64,000 nt of DNA from an uncultured Methanoregula sp. (GTDB lineage Archaea; Halobacteriota; Methanomicrobia; Methanomicrobiales; Methanospirillaceae): the NCBI RefSeq assembly GCF_963677065.1, contig NZ_OY781872.1, forward strand, positions 1,731,419 through 1,795,418. Reading direction: 5' to 3'. Positions 36,844 to 48,024 of this stretch are shown here, in pieces. Positions within the stretch are counted from its first letter, which is position 1; each line of letters begins with the position of its first letter. The position numbers and the translations under genes are program-made. The notes beneath the pieces were generated by a model that was not told the origin of the DNA, ran no database searches, and was given only the letters and a program-made list of their open reading frames with translations.

Positions 36844-38169
36844 ATGTCAGCAGACGTAACGAAGATGCTCAAGAAAATTGAGGCGGACGGGGTAAAATTC
36901 ATCCGCCTTCAGTTCACGGATATCCAGGGGATGCCGAAAAACGTCTCGATCCCTGCCATCCAGGCTGAGAAAGCGCTCACCGAAGGGATCTGGTTTGACG
37001 GTTCTTCCATTGAAGGATTTGCCAGAATCGAAGAATCCGATATGATCCTCAAGCCCGACCCGGCAACCTATGCCGTTCTTCCCTGGAGACCCCAGGAAGG
37101 AAAGGTGGCCCGGTTCATCTGCGATGTCCAGACGTACGGCAACAAGCCTTTCGAGGGCGACCCCCGTTACATCCTGCGCAAGACCATGGCTGAAGCAGCC
37201 AAGGCAGGCTATACATTCAATACCGGTCCCGAACTGGAGTTCTTCCTTTTCAAGATGTACGATGGCGTACCCACCACCGAGTTCGAGGACCATGGCGCAT
37301 ACTTTGACCTTGCCCCCACCGACTCAGCGGAAGATGTCCGGCGCGATGTCGTTCTTGCGCTGAGCGAGATGGGCTTTGAGATCGAAGCCTCCCACCACGA
37401 AGTTGCTGACAGCCAGCACGAGATCGACTTCAAATACGGCGATGCCCTGACAACCGCAGACCGGGTCATCACGTTTAAGTTCGCAACCAAGTCCATTGCC
37501 CTCCAGTACGGACTCCATGCCTCGTTCATGGCCAAGCCGATTGCCGGCATCAACGGCAGCGGCATGCACACCCACGGCTCGCTCTCCAAGAACGGCAAGA
37601 ATGCCTTCTTCGATGCGAACGCGGAACTGCAGCTCTCCGACACCTGTCTCTACTATATCGGCGGTCTCCTCAAGCACGCAAAGGCCATCACGCGTGTGGC
37701 AAACCCGACCATCAACTCCTACAAGCGCCTGGTCCCCGGCTATGAAGCCCCCTGTTACCTTGCCTGGAGTGCAGCCAACCGCTCGGCCCTTGTCCGCGTT
37801 CCCGCAGCCCGCGGCAACAGCACCCGTGCCGAGTTCCGCAGCCCCGACCCGATGTGCAACCCGTATCTCACCTTCGCCTGCATGCTCGCAGCCGGTATGG
37901 ACGGCATCAAGAACAAGATCATGCCGCCGGAGTCGACCAACACCAACATCTACCACCTCAATGCAAAAGACCGCAAGAGGTTAAAGGTCGAGATGCTCCC
38001 GGCGAGCTTAGCAGAAGCCAATGCAGCGCTCCTGAAAGACGAAGTGATCTGCAATACCCTTGGCGAGCATGTGGTGACCAACCTCACCCGCATTGCCGAG
38101 ATGGAAACCGATGCCTTCCGGCTCGCGGTCCACCCGTGGGAACTGGAAAGGTACCTGGCAACCTACTAA
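36844..38169 (+). CDS. glnA: Glutamine synthetase, type I
   Basis: A 441-residue enzyme. It has the beta-grasp N-terminus (FIRLQFTDIQGMPKNVSIP), WFDGSSIEGFARIEESDM, the metal segments GPELEFFLFK and EASHHEVADSQHEIDFKYGDAL, NGSGMHTHGSL and NPTINSYKRLVPGYEAPCY with the ATP and glutamate sites. The Tyr of the adenylylation site is not obvious, as expected for an archaeal type I-alpha enzyme of this length. It makes glutamine for the glutamate synthase encoded divergently. Confidence 0.97.
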   Translation: MSADVTKMLKKIEADGVKFIRLQFTDIQGMPKNVSIPAIQAEKALTEGIWFDGSSIEGFARIEESDMILKPDPATYAVLPWRPQEGKVARFICDVQTYGNKPFEGDPRYILRKTMAEAAKAGYTFNTGPELEFFLFKMYDGVPTTEFEDHGAYFDLAPTDSAEDVRRDVVLALSEMGFEIEASHHEVADSQHEIDFKYGDALTTADRVITFKFATKSIALQYGLHASFMAKPIAGINGSGMHTHGSLSKNGKNAFFDANAELQLSDTCLYYIGGLLKHAKAITRVANPTINSYKRLVPGYEAPCYLAWSAANRSALVRVPAARGNSTRAEFRSPDPMCNPYLTFACMLAAGMDGIKNKIMPPESTNTNIYHLNAKDRKRLKVEMLPASLAEANAALLKDEVICNTLGEHVVTNLTRIAEMETDAFRLAVHPWELERYLATY

Positions 38170-38273
38170 TCAAAAAATTTTTTAGAATTTTCGGCGATGT
38201 TTGGACTTGTAATCCCGTAACGGTCGGCCGATCGTTCTGTTAATCCTCTCAAGCCCGGGCTATGGCTCAATGG

Positions 38274-38318
38274 TGAGTGAACACGGAGTGTCACTCAGGA
38301 TCAATCTGGGATTTGATC
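38274..38318 (+). promoter_or_regulatory. Two-hairpin leader of amt1
   Basis: TGAGTGA (38274-38280) pairs with TCACTCA (38291-38297), followed directly by GATCAA (38299-38304) / TTGATC (38313-38318). It lies 50 bases before the amt1 start, in a leader at least 90 bases long. No known riboswitch class is recognised. No exact NrpR operator is seen here. Confidence 0.45.
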
Positions 38319-38367
38319 TGGCCGGATGAAACAGAACCTCTGCAGATTCTCAAATACGGTGATTACA

Positions 38368-39564
38368 ATGGCGATGGATACTGGTGTAACCTGCTGGCTT
38401 CTTGTATCAGCACTGCTTGTCATGCTGATGACTCCCGGTGTCGGCCTTTTTTATGGCGGACTTGTTCGAAAGAAGAACTTCATCTCGATGATTGCGCTCT
38501 CGTTTGTGAGCCTGGCGCTTGCGAGCATCCATTGGATCCTGATAGGGTACTCGCTTGCATTCGGGCCGGATGTCGGAGGGTTCATCGGGAACCTGGATTA
38601 TCTCGGGCTATCCGGGGTGAGTGCAAGTGCCGGTACGGGAACCTATCCCCCGCTCGTCTTCATGGCGTTCCAGCTCTTCTTTGCTGCTGTGACCGTGACG
38701 ATTGTCACGTCCGCAGTTGCTGAGCGGATCAAACTCTCGTCCTATATCGTCTTCTCGCTTGTCTGGCTTACGGTAGTGTATTGTCCTCTTGCACACTGGG
38801 CCTGGGGGGGCGGCTGGGCGCAGCAGATGGGGCTCATCGATTTTGCCGGGGGAACGGTTGTTGAGATCTGTTCAGGGTTTGCAGCTCTTGCGCTCGCTCT
38901 TGTCATCGGGCGCCGGGCCGGCTTCGGGGAACATGCCCTTGAGCCCCATAATATCCCGATAGCGCTCCTGGGTGCCGCGCTCCTCTGGTTTGGCTGGTTC
39001 GGGTTCAATGCGGGCAGTGCTCTTGCCGTGAACAGCAGTGCTGCAATCGCCTTTGTCAACACCAACACTGCCGCTGCGGCCGGTACCCTTGCCTGGATGG
39101 TTGCGAGCTGGTACCGTGGCAAGCCCAGTTCACTGGGGATGGTGAGCGGTGCTATTGCCGGGATGGTGGCGATCACGCCGGCCGCCGGTTTTGTCACGCC
39201 GCTTGTTGCCGTCCTTATCGGGGCGGTTGCCGGTGTGCTCTGCTATTACATGATGCTTGTACGGATCTCCAAAAAGCTGGACGAGAGTCTCGATGCCTGG
39301 GCAATCCATGGCATGGGCGGGCTCTGGGGAACGCTTGCAACCGGCATCTTTGCAGCAGCAGCTATCGGGGGATTCACCGGTCTTCTGGAAGGAAATTCCT
39401 CGCAGTTCCTCTACAATGCCGTGGGGGCATTTGCAGCTCTTGCGTATGCGTTTGTCGTCACCTGGATCATCGGCATCGCGATCGATCGGACGATCGGCCT
39501 GCGCGTAACCGCGGATGAAGAGTACGTGGGTCTTGATATCTGCCAGCACGGGGAACGGGCCTAG
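38368..39564 (+). CDS. amt: Ammonium transporter Amt (copy 1)
   Basis: A 398-residue, 11-helix Amt/Mep/Rh protein. [15 protein letters not shown] opens the first helix, HWAWGGGW and the twin pore histidine segment [15 protein letters not shown] are present, along with [23 protein letters not shown] start at the ATG at 38368, as GGTGAT precedes it and the longer start is poor. It precedes amt2-glnK and probably serves ammonium uptake under nitrogen limitation. Confidence 0.95.
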   Translation: MAMDTGVTCWLLVSALLVMLMTPGVGLFYGGLVRKKNFISMIALSFVSLALASIHWILIGYSLAFGPDVGGFIGNLDYLGLSGVSASAGTGTYPPLVFMAFQLFFAAVTVTIVTSAVAERIKLSSYIVFSLVWLTVVYCPLAHWAWGGGWAQQMGLIDFAGGTVVEICSGFAALALALVIGRRAGFGEHALEPHNIPIALLGAALLWFGWFGFNAGSALAVNSSAAIAFVNTNTAAAAGTLAWMVASWYRGKPSSLGMVSGAIAGMVAITPAAGFVTPLVAVLIGAVAGVLCYYMMLVRISKKLDESLDAWAIHGMGGLWGTLATGIFAAAAIGGFTGLLEGNSSQFLYNAVGAFAALAYAFVVTWIIGIAIDRTIGLRVTADEEYVGLDICQHGERA

Positions 39565-39722
39565 AGAAGTCTTATCCCGTATCTCTTTTTCGTCCTGTAA
39601 TCGTCAGTGATGTACTCTGCCGGAATTTCCGGTTTTTTTGTCATGTTCCCTTTTCTGTTCCAGCGCTGTTTTGCGGTTTTCTTATCCGTTGAATTGCCAA
39701 ATTAGAAATATTTTTAAGTGTA

Positions 39723-39736
39723 GGAATACAATTTCC
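39723..39736. promoter_or_regulatory. NrpR-type operator before amt2-glnK
   Basis: GGAA-TACAAT-TTCC is an exact GGAA-N6-TTCC match. An AT-rich TATA candidate (AAATATTTTTAAGTG, about 39705-39720) is directly upstream, so the operator covers the likely transcription start. Confidence 0.75.
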
Positions 39737-39784
39737 TTCCTACAATTATACCAACCCTATGATTACACAAAACAGAGCAGAACA

Positions 39785-39883
39785 GGAGTAAGAAGCCTCT
39801 GACCTGGTATCCCCCGGTTCCCCGGACTTGAAATCCGGCATGGGCGTTCTGGTTAGGATTTACTCCTTCTCCGGTCTGGAGAA
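39785..39883 (+). promoter_or_regulatory. Structured leader of amt2
   Basis: GGAGTAA (39785-39791) pairs with TTACTCC (39860-39866). Inside it is the hairpin CCGGA-CTTGAAA-TCCGG (39822-39838), whose 7-base loop looks like a tRNA-Ser (TGA) anticodon loop. A further stem TTCTCC/GGAGAA lies at 39867-39883. It is transcribed after the NrpR operator and before the amt2 start (39932). It could be a cis-regulatory RNA; no known class fits. Confidence 0.45.
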
Positions 39884-39931
39884 TGATTAAGAGCAGAAAC
39901 AACAATGCAAAACTGGTTACAGGTGAATTGA

Positions 39932-41493
<1,562 letters not shown>

Positions 41494-41504
41494 ATCTCTT
41501 TTTT

Positions 41505-42653
41505 TTATTTCCGCGGCCGTTCGCTGATGGAAAAGGCGTCCAGCACTTCGAGCGTTATCCGGGCCCCGAGCGTGGGCTGGATGGTCTCAAGCCAGAGGAA
41601 GAATCCCACCTTGGGGGGGGTCGGGCGCTCGAATTTGAAATGCCCGTCTTTCATCTGGATGAGCTTGTGGTATTCCTTCTTCTGCCGCGATCGCAGGTAG
41701 ATGATCAGTTCATAGCCCGGGAGGTCGGTAGCAACAATCGCCTTTGAATACAGTTTCGGGAACTCCTCAAACGTGATCTTTCTCCCCTTTACGGTAATCC
41801 CGTACGTGTCGCAGACGGCTTTTATTGCCGGGGGGAAGAGCCCCCCGTACAGGACTTTTTTTACCAGTTGTCCGGTCGTGTCGGTAATCTCCGGGCAGAT
41901 CCGGCCCGGTTTGTTTGCTATCTCCGTGAAGATCCTGTTTTTGACCTCGTCATGGTAACGCTTGTAATCGAACGGGTGCTTCATCGGGATATCGGTTGCC
42001 CGGATCAGCTTGGGATGGTTCTCGGGCAGGTTGTAGATGATGCGGGGGCGGTAATGCTTGACCAGCGATTTGATCTCCTCGCAGGAACTGGTGTGGATGA
42101 TCGCGTTGGTCTTGTCCTTTGCAAGCCGCTTGACAACGGAATAATTCGAGAGATCGAATGACGAGACGAGCAAAAACGGGGTGATCTTCTGCCCGTAGAG
42201 GTACCCGAGCAGTTTTTTCTTGTACGCGATCTCCACTTCGAACTCCTTGAGATCGGAGGGCGAGGTGACGACTTCGGCAAAAGCCACGTGATTGTCGCGG
42301 TCCACGAGCATCATGTCGAATTCAGCAAGATCCTGGCCGTTCCCCCGTACCGTGATGTCGCCGTATTTTGAATAGAACAGGCCGTTCTGGCCGATCCGGA
42401 CATCCCCGCGATTCTGGGGGGCGTCGGCCCCTTTCATTGCCAGGTATTTTATGGCATCGGTCTTTTTTGAGATGTCCAGGAACATCTCGTACACGATTGC
42501 CTCGAACCACCGGCCTTCAGCAGTCCGCATCGGTTCGATATCCGGGGAAAATAATTTTTTCCGCTCGATCTTGTTCATGTGCCGCGTGGCATTGATAGCG
42601 ATTGCCGCTGTCGGTTTGAAGTGCCTGAAATTGGAATTGAGCCACGGGATCAT
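41505..42653 (-). CDS. Hypothetical protein, possible PD-(D/E)XK-type fold
   Basis: A 382-residue protein. The segment YGDITVRGNGQDLAEFDMML, then HVAFAEVVTSPSDLKEFEVEIAYKKKLLG, resembles the core of a PD-(D/E)XK nuclease (Glu, Asp-turn-strand E-x-x), but the usual Lys is missing. The N-terminus is basic and the C-terminus is strand-rich (GARITLEVLDAFS). No family is certain. It converges with glnK. Confidence 0.5.
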   Translation of the reverse strand: MIPWLNSNFRHFKPTAAIAINATRHMNKIERKKLFSPDIEPMRTAEGRWFEAIVYEMFLDISKKTDAIKYLAMKGADAPQNRGDVRIGQNGLFYSKYGDITVRGNGQDLAEFDMMLVDRDNHVAFAEVVTSPSDLKEFEVEIAYKKKLLGYLYGQKITPFLLVSSFDLSNYSVVKRLAKDKTNAIIHTSSCEEIKSLVKHYRPRIIYNLPENHPKLIRATDIPMKHPFDYKRYHDEVKNRIFTEIANKPGRICPEITDTTGQLVKKVLYGGLFPPAIKAVCDTYGITVKGRKITFEEFPKLYSKAIVATDLPGYELIIYLRSRQKKEYHKLIQMKDGHFKFERPTPPKVGFFLWLETIQPTLGARITLEVLDAFSISERPRK

Positions 42654-42845
42654 GATAGCAGTAAAGAATCTCTGCCGTAATAGTAGATAACAATCTTCCC
42701 TGATTCCTTGAAAATCCGCAGTGCTCTCAGATCTCAGGAAAAATCCCCTTAATAGAAAACTATATATTTTAAAGAAAGAAATTGCCTTCGTACCTCAGAT
42801 CTGTTCACCAGTACAGGTTTGGGATCAGGGAATGGGGAGGGAACA

Positions 42846-43205
42846 ATGCCTACTGCAAAAAAGATCGGCGGCATCGAACCCCTGCCACGGTATATCATGC
42901 CGGATGCATCGGTTCCTGCGTATGATGAGATTATGGAGCAGCTCCAGGAATATCACCGTTCGCTCATCGGATCGTCCTACTTCTATGTCCGGACTGAGAA
43001 TGACAGGATAAGCCTGTGCCGGATCGTGCCCGGTGCGGGAAAACTATTCTTCCACGAAGTTGTTGATCATGAAAAACACGGGATATCCGAAGATGACCTG
43101 GAAGAGGCCGTCTCGCAGGGCGAGGGATCATTCACCACGCCGGGATATTACCCTGTGTCAGCACATATCGAGACGAAGCTAAGGGTGCTGCTGGATTATC
43201 CGTGA
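42846..43205 (+). CDS. Small hypothetical protein
   Basis: A 119-residue acidic soluble protein. The start follows GGGAGGG by 5 bases. It contains the segments IEPLPRYIMPDASVPAYDEI, SSYFYVRTENDRISLCRIVPG and KLFFHEVVDHEKHGISEDDL. I recognise no family. Confidence 0.55.
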   Translation: MPTAKKIGGIEPLPRYIMPDASVPAYDEIMEQLQEYHRSLIGSSYFYVRTENDRISLCRIVPGAGKLFFHEVVDHEKHGISEDDLEEAVSQGEGSFTTPGYYPVSAHIETKLRVLLDYP

Positions 43206-43768
43206 AATTTTTTATTGAATATTTTTTTTACGATTTTTTGTTGGGGGCGGGCCGGATAAAACCACTGTGCCGTGAGTTTTTAACATAAAGATTCAAATCA
43301 TCAACTCCGCCCGACCCCCGGTTCCGTAGGTTTACCGATATGAAGTGAAACTCATTATCGCTTTTTTGACCTGTGGGGGGTGAACCTCGTTTTTCCGAAA
43401 AACCGTACTATTGTCTAGGATTGCCCAACCGGGGGTTATACGCTAAGAATAACCGGAGAATGTATATCCGTTCCAGCAGAGGTTCGGGACATGGGGCGTA
43501 TTTCTGGTTTCGGGGGCATATGCCAAGGAAACGTGATTACGGATGAGGGGTTTCAATAGTCTGCCTCTTGTCATGTGAGTCTGGATAGAAAGGAGATCCT
43601 TTAAATTAGGTACAAGCAGAATATCGCTGAAGTTTTTCCATCAGGAGTTCTGATAGAAACAATCTATCTTTTGTTAAATTAGTGTAATCAATTCGAATAT
43701 ATTGGGTTTAAAAAAAATATACCGGGGTCTCCCCCGGCAAGCAGACGTAATTGATCGGATACGAACGT
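43206..43768. other. Gene-free gap
   Basis: No open frame or RNA is convincing. It contains GGGCGTATTTCT-x6-TCGGGGGC near 43496-43521, similar to the string near 31965-31990, and a small stem GATAG/CTATC followed by TTTT near 43652-43672. A short promoter-like TATA lies in the right part. It could hold decayed DNA. Confidence 0.4.
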
Positions 43769-45358
43769 TCAGTCGAGCAGCTGGCCCATGGCCTCGTCGT
43801 ACCGGGCGGACATGACATACTCGATGCCCGATACACCGGCTGCCTCTTCGGTCAGTGCCATCAGGTCGTCGCGGGTGATGGTCGAGAGCCGGAAGTTCCT
43901 GCTGCCTGCCATGAGCTGCTGGAGTCCGGTGCGGAACTTGGATGCATAGGTGTAGACACCGACTGCGCCCATGGGGATCTCCTTCATCTTGGAGCCGTAC
44001 TTCTCCTTGAGCTCTTCGTAGCAGACAAAGATCTCGTTGATATTGTTGCCGTACTTCGAGACGGACTTGGGCAGGTCGCCTTCCTTTACCCACTTCTCGA
44101 TGTTCTTGCCCACAAATCCGGGGATCATGAGGCCGCGGCCCATGCAGACCGCCTTGAAGTACGGGCTGCCCATGGCAAGCGCCTTGAAGACGCCGGGTTC
44201 ATCGGAGAACCCGCCGGCCATGGCGAGGTCGGGGACACGGTAGCCCTTCTTCTCGAGTTTCTGGGCAAATTCATAGGTGAGCGCCTGTAGGTAGAACGTC
44301 GGGATACCCCACTCGTTCATCATCGGCCAGGGGCTCATGCCGGTACCGCCTGGTGCACCGTCAATGGTCAGGAGGTCGATCTTGGCTTCCGAGCAGTAGC
44401 GCAGCGCCATTGCGAGCTCGACCATGGAGTACGCGCCGGTCTTTAAGGTTACGCGCTTGAAACCGATGTCGCGGAGCCGGTCGATCTCTTCGAGGAAACC
44501 CTCCTTGGTTACAAAGCCAAGCCGGGAGTGGCGCTCGAATTCCTTGATGGCCCCTGCCTTGAATGCCGCCTGATTCTCTTTGACGGTCGGGTCGGGGAGG
44601 ACGATGTAGCCGCGTTTCTTGAGCTCGATTGCGCGCTCGAGAGTCTTGACCTTGATCTCGCCGCCAATGCATTTCGCGCCCTGTCCCCACTTGAGCTCGA
44701 TGGTGTCGAGATTGTGCTTGCTTGCAACGTACTCGGCAACGCCAAGCCGGGTGTCCTCGACGTTCATCTGGACGAGGATCTCACCGTACTTGTTGTGGAA
44801 TTTCTTGTACAGGCTGATCCGGCGGTCCATCTCGGGCGACTCCTTGACTTTTTTCTTGGCGTCAAGTTTCAGGCCGGGGTCGATACCGCAGACGTTCTCA
44901 CCGCAGACAAGGGTGATGCCTGAGATTGCTGCACCGACAGCGAAGTGCTCCCAGTTTGCCCGTGCTATTTCGGTTGAACCGAGTGCACCGGTAAAGATCG
45001 GGACTTTCATTGCGACTTTCTTGCTCCAGCCGTATTCGGTCTCGGTGTCAACGGAGGAGAAAACCGCTGAGTCCGGTCCGATTTCGGTTCCTTCGGGAAG
45101 ACCTTTTGCTCCCTCTGCATATCCCTGGATATTGAGGTGGGAGTAATCGATCGGGTAGTTCTTGTCCGCGCCTGCGGTGATCTCGCCGAACGGGCCGGGG
45201 TACAGGACTTCCCTGCCGCGGAATGAGGCTAACCAGATCTCACAGCTGCCCTTGCATCCGTCAAGGCAGCGGGTACAGATACCTGAACACGGGGCAACAT
45301 TACGTGAGCGGTTGACCGTTCCCGTTGCCTCGTTCGCATTTGGCTGTCTAAGATTCAT
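43769..45358 (-). CDS. FMN-binding glutamate-synthase-like protein with Cys-rich N-terminus
   Basis: A 529-residue protein. The N-terminus has a cysteine cluster (CSGICTRCLDGCKGSC), followed by the glutamate-synthase FMN barrel (MKVPIFTGALGSTEIARANW, ELKWGQGAKCIGGE, LLTIDGAPGGTGMSP). There is no amidotransferase, GXGXG or second ferredoxin part in the same gene. It starts after GAGGAAG. It is a relative of the methylglutamate synthase/GltS alpha barrel; the substrate is unknown. The upstream region has an exact NrpR-type operator, so it belongs to nitrogen metabolism. Confidence 0.85.
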   Translation of the reverse strand: MNLRQPNANEATGTVNRSRNVAPCSGICTRCLDGCKGSCEIWLASFRGREVLYPGPFGEITAGADKNYPIDYSHLNIQGYAEGAKGLPEGTEIGPDSAVFSSVDTETEYGWSKKVAMKVPIFTGALGSTEIARANWEHFAVGAAISGITLVCGENVCGIDPGLKLDAKKKVKESPEMDRRISLYKKFHNKYGEILVQMNVEDTRLGVAEYVASKHNLDTIELKWGQGAKCIGGEIKVKTLERAIELKKRGYIVLPDPTVKENQAAFKAGAIKEFERHSRLGFVTKEGFLEEIDRLRDIGFKRVTLKTGAYSMVELAMALRYCSEAKIDLLTIDGAPGGTGMSPWPMMNEWGIPTFYLQALTYEFAQKLEKKGYRVPDLAMAGGFSDEPGVFKALAMGSPYFKAVCMGRGLMIPGFVGKNIEKWVKEGDLPKSVSKYGNNINEIFVCYEELKEKYGSKMKEIPMGAVGVYTYASKFRTGLQQLMAGSRNFRLSTITRDDLMALTEEAAGVSGIEYVMSARYDEAMGQLLD

Positions 45359-45518
45359 GAATACACTTCCTCTTGAAATTGCTGTAAAATTCCTTGGTGA
45401 AAACACAAAGGATATGTTTGAGCGAATTACTGATCTCAAACAATTTTGTTTAAAATCTATTCGCTAATAAGCGCTTGCTTTCCACCCCCTTATAAGTCTT
45501 TTGAAATTTTTTGATGGT

Positions 45519-45532
45519 GGAATAGAACTTCC
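45519..45532. promoter_or_regulatory. NrpR-type operator before the FMN protein
   Basis: GGAA-TAGAAC-TTCC is an exact GGAA-N6-TTCC match. A TATA candidate for the minus strand (ACTTATAAGGGGG, about 45484-45497) lies downstream of it, so the operator is at the outer edge of the promoter, perhaps on BRE. Confidence 0.65.
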
Positions 45533-45601
45533 ATCCAATTTTTTCTGAAAAATGAACAAAAAAATCAAAAATCTGAAAAAAGGAACTATGCGAATTAAAA
45601 A

Positions 45602-46708
45602 TCAGATTGTTATGAGATCGTACATCCGCGACCCCATCCCGATCTCTTCTGCATATTCCAGCTGCCGGCAGCCGTCCGTCTGCGGGTGGACGCCTTTGAA
45701 CTTGTCCTCCCCTTTGTGATGGTGGGCGGTCAGATCCGAGTCCTCATATCCCTGCTGCCGGTTCACGAGATCGAAACTTGCTGCATCGATGGCAACCGGG
45801 TCCGTCGATGCAAGGATGCCGATATCCGGAACGATCGGTGCGTCACTGAACGGGAAACAGTCGCAGTCCGGCGTGATCCGGATCAGGAAGTTCATGTATC
45901 CGACTTTCTTCTCTTTTCCCAGTACCGCCCCGTAGGCATATTCGACCATCCGCTCCATGAACTGCGGGATCTCGGTCTCCCAGTCGATATCGATGGCGTT
46001 CTCCGGGCATGCGTGCATGCACTCGAAGCATCCGATGCAGAGATCCTGTGCAATTACTGACTTTTTCTTTTTCACGGTTATCGCTTTGTCCGGGCAGACT
46101 TTCATGCAGGCTGCACAACCCGTGCACCTCTCGGGGATCGTGAACGGCCGGGCATTGTGCTGGGCCCGCTTCCCCTCCGGGGGAGCACACCCCATGGCAA
46201 GGTTCTTGATAGCCCCGCCAAAGCCTGATACGATATGGCCCTTGAAATGACTGAGCACGATCAGGCTGTCGGCGGCTGCAATATCCCCGGCGATCGAGAC
46301 TTCGCTGAAATGTTTTTTCCCGATTGTGACCTTCCGGATATTTTTCCCGTTGAGCCCGTCGGCGATGATCACCGGTGCGCCTGCAACCGCATAGTCGAAT
46401 CCGTGAAGAATTGCAGTGCCTATGTGCTCGACCGCATTCGACCGGCCGCCAAGGTACAGCGTGTTCGTATCCGTCAAAAACGGCAGGGCTTTGCATTCCC
46501 TTACTTTCTCCACCACCTGCCGGACATAGACCGGGCTGATGAACCCGTCGCTTCCCATCTCGCCGAAATGGAGCTTGATCGCTGTTTTCTCCTTGGGTCC
46601 GACAAGTTCAGAAAAACCGGCGCGATCGAACAGCCGCTGCACTTTGGCTGTTGTCGATTCCTTCTCTGAATGCGCTCGTATGGAAGCAAAATAGACCGGG
46701 CTTTTCAT
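45602..46708 (-). CDS. DUF362 / 4Fe-4S ferredoxin protein
   Basis: A 368-residue protein. DUF362 segments (AIKLHFGEMGSDGFISPVYVRQV, then SHFKGHIVSGFGGAIKNLAMG) surround a ferredoxin part with CTGCAACMKVC and CIGCFECMHAC. The start at 46708 follows GAGGAGAG; the open frame further upstream is poor. The family often accompanies electron-transfer or molybdoenzyme systems, but the role is unknown. It ends before the nitrogen operator region. Confidence 0.85.
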   Translation of the reverse strand: MKSPVYFASIRAHSEKESTTAKVQRLFDRAGFSELVGPKEKTAIKLHFGEMGSDGFISPVYVRQVVEKVRECKALPFLTDTNTLYLGGRSNAVEHIGTAILHGFDYAVAGAPVIIADGLNGKNIRKVTIGKKHFSEVSIAGDIAAADSLIVLSHFKGHIVSGFGGAIKNLAMGCAPPEGKRAQHNARPFTIPERCTGCAACMKVCPDKAITVKKKKSVIAQDLCIGCFECMHACPENAIDIDWETEIPQFMERMVEYAYGAVLGKEKKVGYMNFLIRITPDCDCFPFSDAPIVPDIGILASTDPVAIDAASFDLVNRQQGYEDSDLTAHHHKGEDKFKGVHPQTDGCRQLEYAEEIGMGSRMYDLITI

Positions 46709-46865
46709 GGATGCATCTCTCCTCTGACAGGAGTATTCTCGCCCGGAGTAGTAGAATTGATCGGTCTTTTTTGACCTGCCCGGTGGAATCAGCGTTACAT
46801 GCTTCCCGTCCGGCAGGCGGAGGGATGAAAAACCAAAAAAACCTGAGAGAAAAAAAGAGAAGGAA

Positions 46866-47354
46866 TTATTCCCGCTTGCCGAGATGGTGATCGAGGTAGA
46901 AGAGGTGGCCGGGAACATCGCCGACAATTTTTATCTGGTTTAAGATATCGAGCGCCTGTTCCTCTTCTTCGACCTGCTCTTTGACAAACCACTGGAGCAT
47001 CTCGAACGTGGCATGATCTTTCTCCTTGATCGCGAGATCAACAAGTGCGTTTATCATCCCGGTCACTTTCTGCTCATGGGAATAGACTTCCTCAAAGACT
47101 TTTCCGGCGGAAGTCCACTTGGCTCTCGGGGCTTCGATATCCCCGAGCGTGACCTTGCCGCCCCGGGCAAGGATGAAATCGTAGATCTTCTCGGCATGTG
47201 CCCGCTCTTCCTTTGCCTGGACCCGCAACCATTTTGCAAACCCCTTCATGCTGGTGGTCTCACAATAGGCGGACATAGCAAGGTACAGGTACGCCGAGTA
47301 ATACTCGCGGTTGACCTGTTTGTTTAACGCTTCTTCCATGGTTTTGGAAATCAT
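46866..47354 (-). CDS. Ferritin
   Basis: A 162-residue ferritin of the FtnA type: four-helix bundle with the ferroxidase residues in NREYYSAYLYLAMSAY, EERAHAEKIYDFI and LQWFVKEQVEEEEQALDIL. It stores iron as ferric mineral. Start at 47354 with GGGAG upstream is more likely than the upstream ATG at 47381. It lies downstream of no other gene on its strand. Confidence 0.95.
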   Translation of the reverse strand: MISKTMEEALNKQVNREYYSAYLYLAMSAYCETTSMKGFAKWLRVQAKEERAHAEKIYDFILARGGKVTLGDIEAPRAKWTSAGKVFEEVYSHEQKVTGMINALVDLAIKEKDHATFEMLQWFVKEQVEEEEQALDILNQIKIVGDVPGHLFYLDHHLGKRE

Positions 47355-47439
47355 ACCAGTTACTCCCTGATGAACGTTCATTGGTTTTCCTTTTTATAAT
47401 GCTTTCGTATGGCGGCAATTCATCCGCAGCTGCGGTTTT

Positions 47440-47522
47440 ACAAAAAGGAAAAAAAGGAAAAAAAGGAAAAAAGGGAAAAAAGGGAAAAAATGAAAAATGA
47501 AAAAAAAGGGAAATGAAAAAAG
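47440..47522. repeat. Purine-rich low-complexity tract
   Basis: About 80 bases made of AAAAAGGAAAAAA-type units (A4-7 G1-3), in the gap between ferritin and the TPR gene. It may be a slip-prone tract or a transcription end (T-rich on the minus strand, downstream of the TPR gene). Confidence 0.7.
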
Positions 47523-47531
47523 GCCGGGGTA

Positions 47532-47990
47532 TTATTTTCTCATCCGTTTCTGTTCGGCTTCCATATCGAGGATAATTTCCAGTTCAAGGGATCTGCCGTA
47601 GGCAACCTGGGCTTCATCGCTTCTTCCCAGTTCGTCGAGACAGACCCCCTTGATATACCAGGCTGTTGCATCATTGCCGTTCAGGGTCGATGCCCGGGTG
47701 CTGGCGTTCAGGGCAGCCTCGTACATCTCCAGCTGAAAGAGAGCAAGCGCTTTTTTCGACCAGGCCTCCTCATAGTTCTGGTCAAGAGAGATCGCTTTTT
47801 CGCAATCGGCGAGGCCCTCCCTGTACCTGCCGGTCTCGATGAATACCGATCCCCTCTGGCACCAGGCCTCGGCATAGCGTGCATCGATGCTCAGGGCTTT
47901 CTCGTAGTAGGCAATTGCCTCCTTGAACTTCGTCCTCTTGGCAAAGGTTTTTCCTTTCTTCACAAGCTCGACTGCTTCTTTCAGCGGCAT
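47532..47990 (-). CDS. TPR-repeat protein
   Basis: A 152-residue protein with three to four tetratricopeptide repeats: AIAYYEKALSIDARYAEAWCQRG, GLADCEKAISLDQNYEEAWSKKA, AALNASTRASTLNGNDATAWY. Short stand-alone TPR proteins bind partners; the partner is unknown. Confidence 0.85.
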   Translation of the reverse strand: MPLKEAVELVKKGKTFAKRTKFKEAIAYYEKALSIDARYAEAWCQRGSVFIETGRYREGLADCEKAISLDQNYEEAWSKKALALFQLEMYEAALNASTRASTLNGNDATAWYIKGVCLDELGRSDEAQVAYGRSLELEIILDMEAEQKRMRK

Positions 47991-48024
47991 AGTCCGACCC
48001 CCGGTATGTCAGGACACTCTGTCA

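Noticed and set aside
38170..38273. NrpR operator before amt1
   Set aside because: GGAC-N6-TCCC near 38200 differs from GGAA-N6-TTCC at key places.
39785..39866. A tRNA-Ser (TGA) gene in the amt2 leader
   Set aside because: The anticodon hairpin and a 7-bp closing stem fit, but there is no T arm with TTCRA and no proper D arm.
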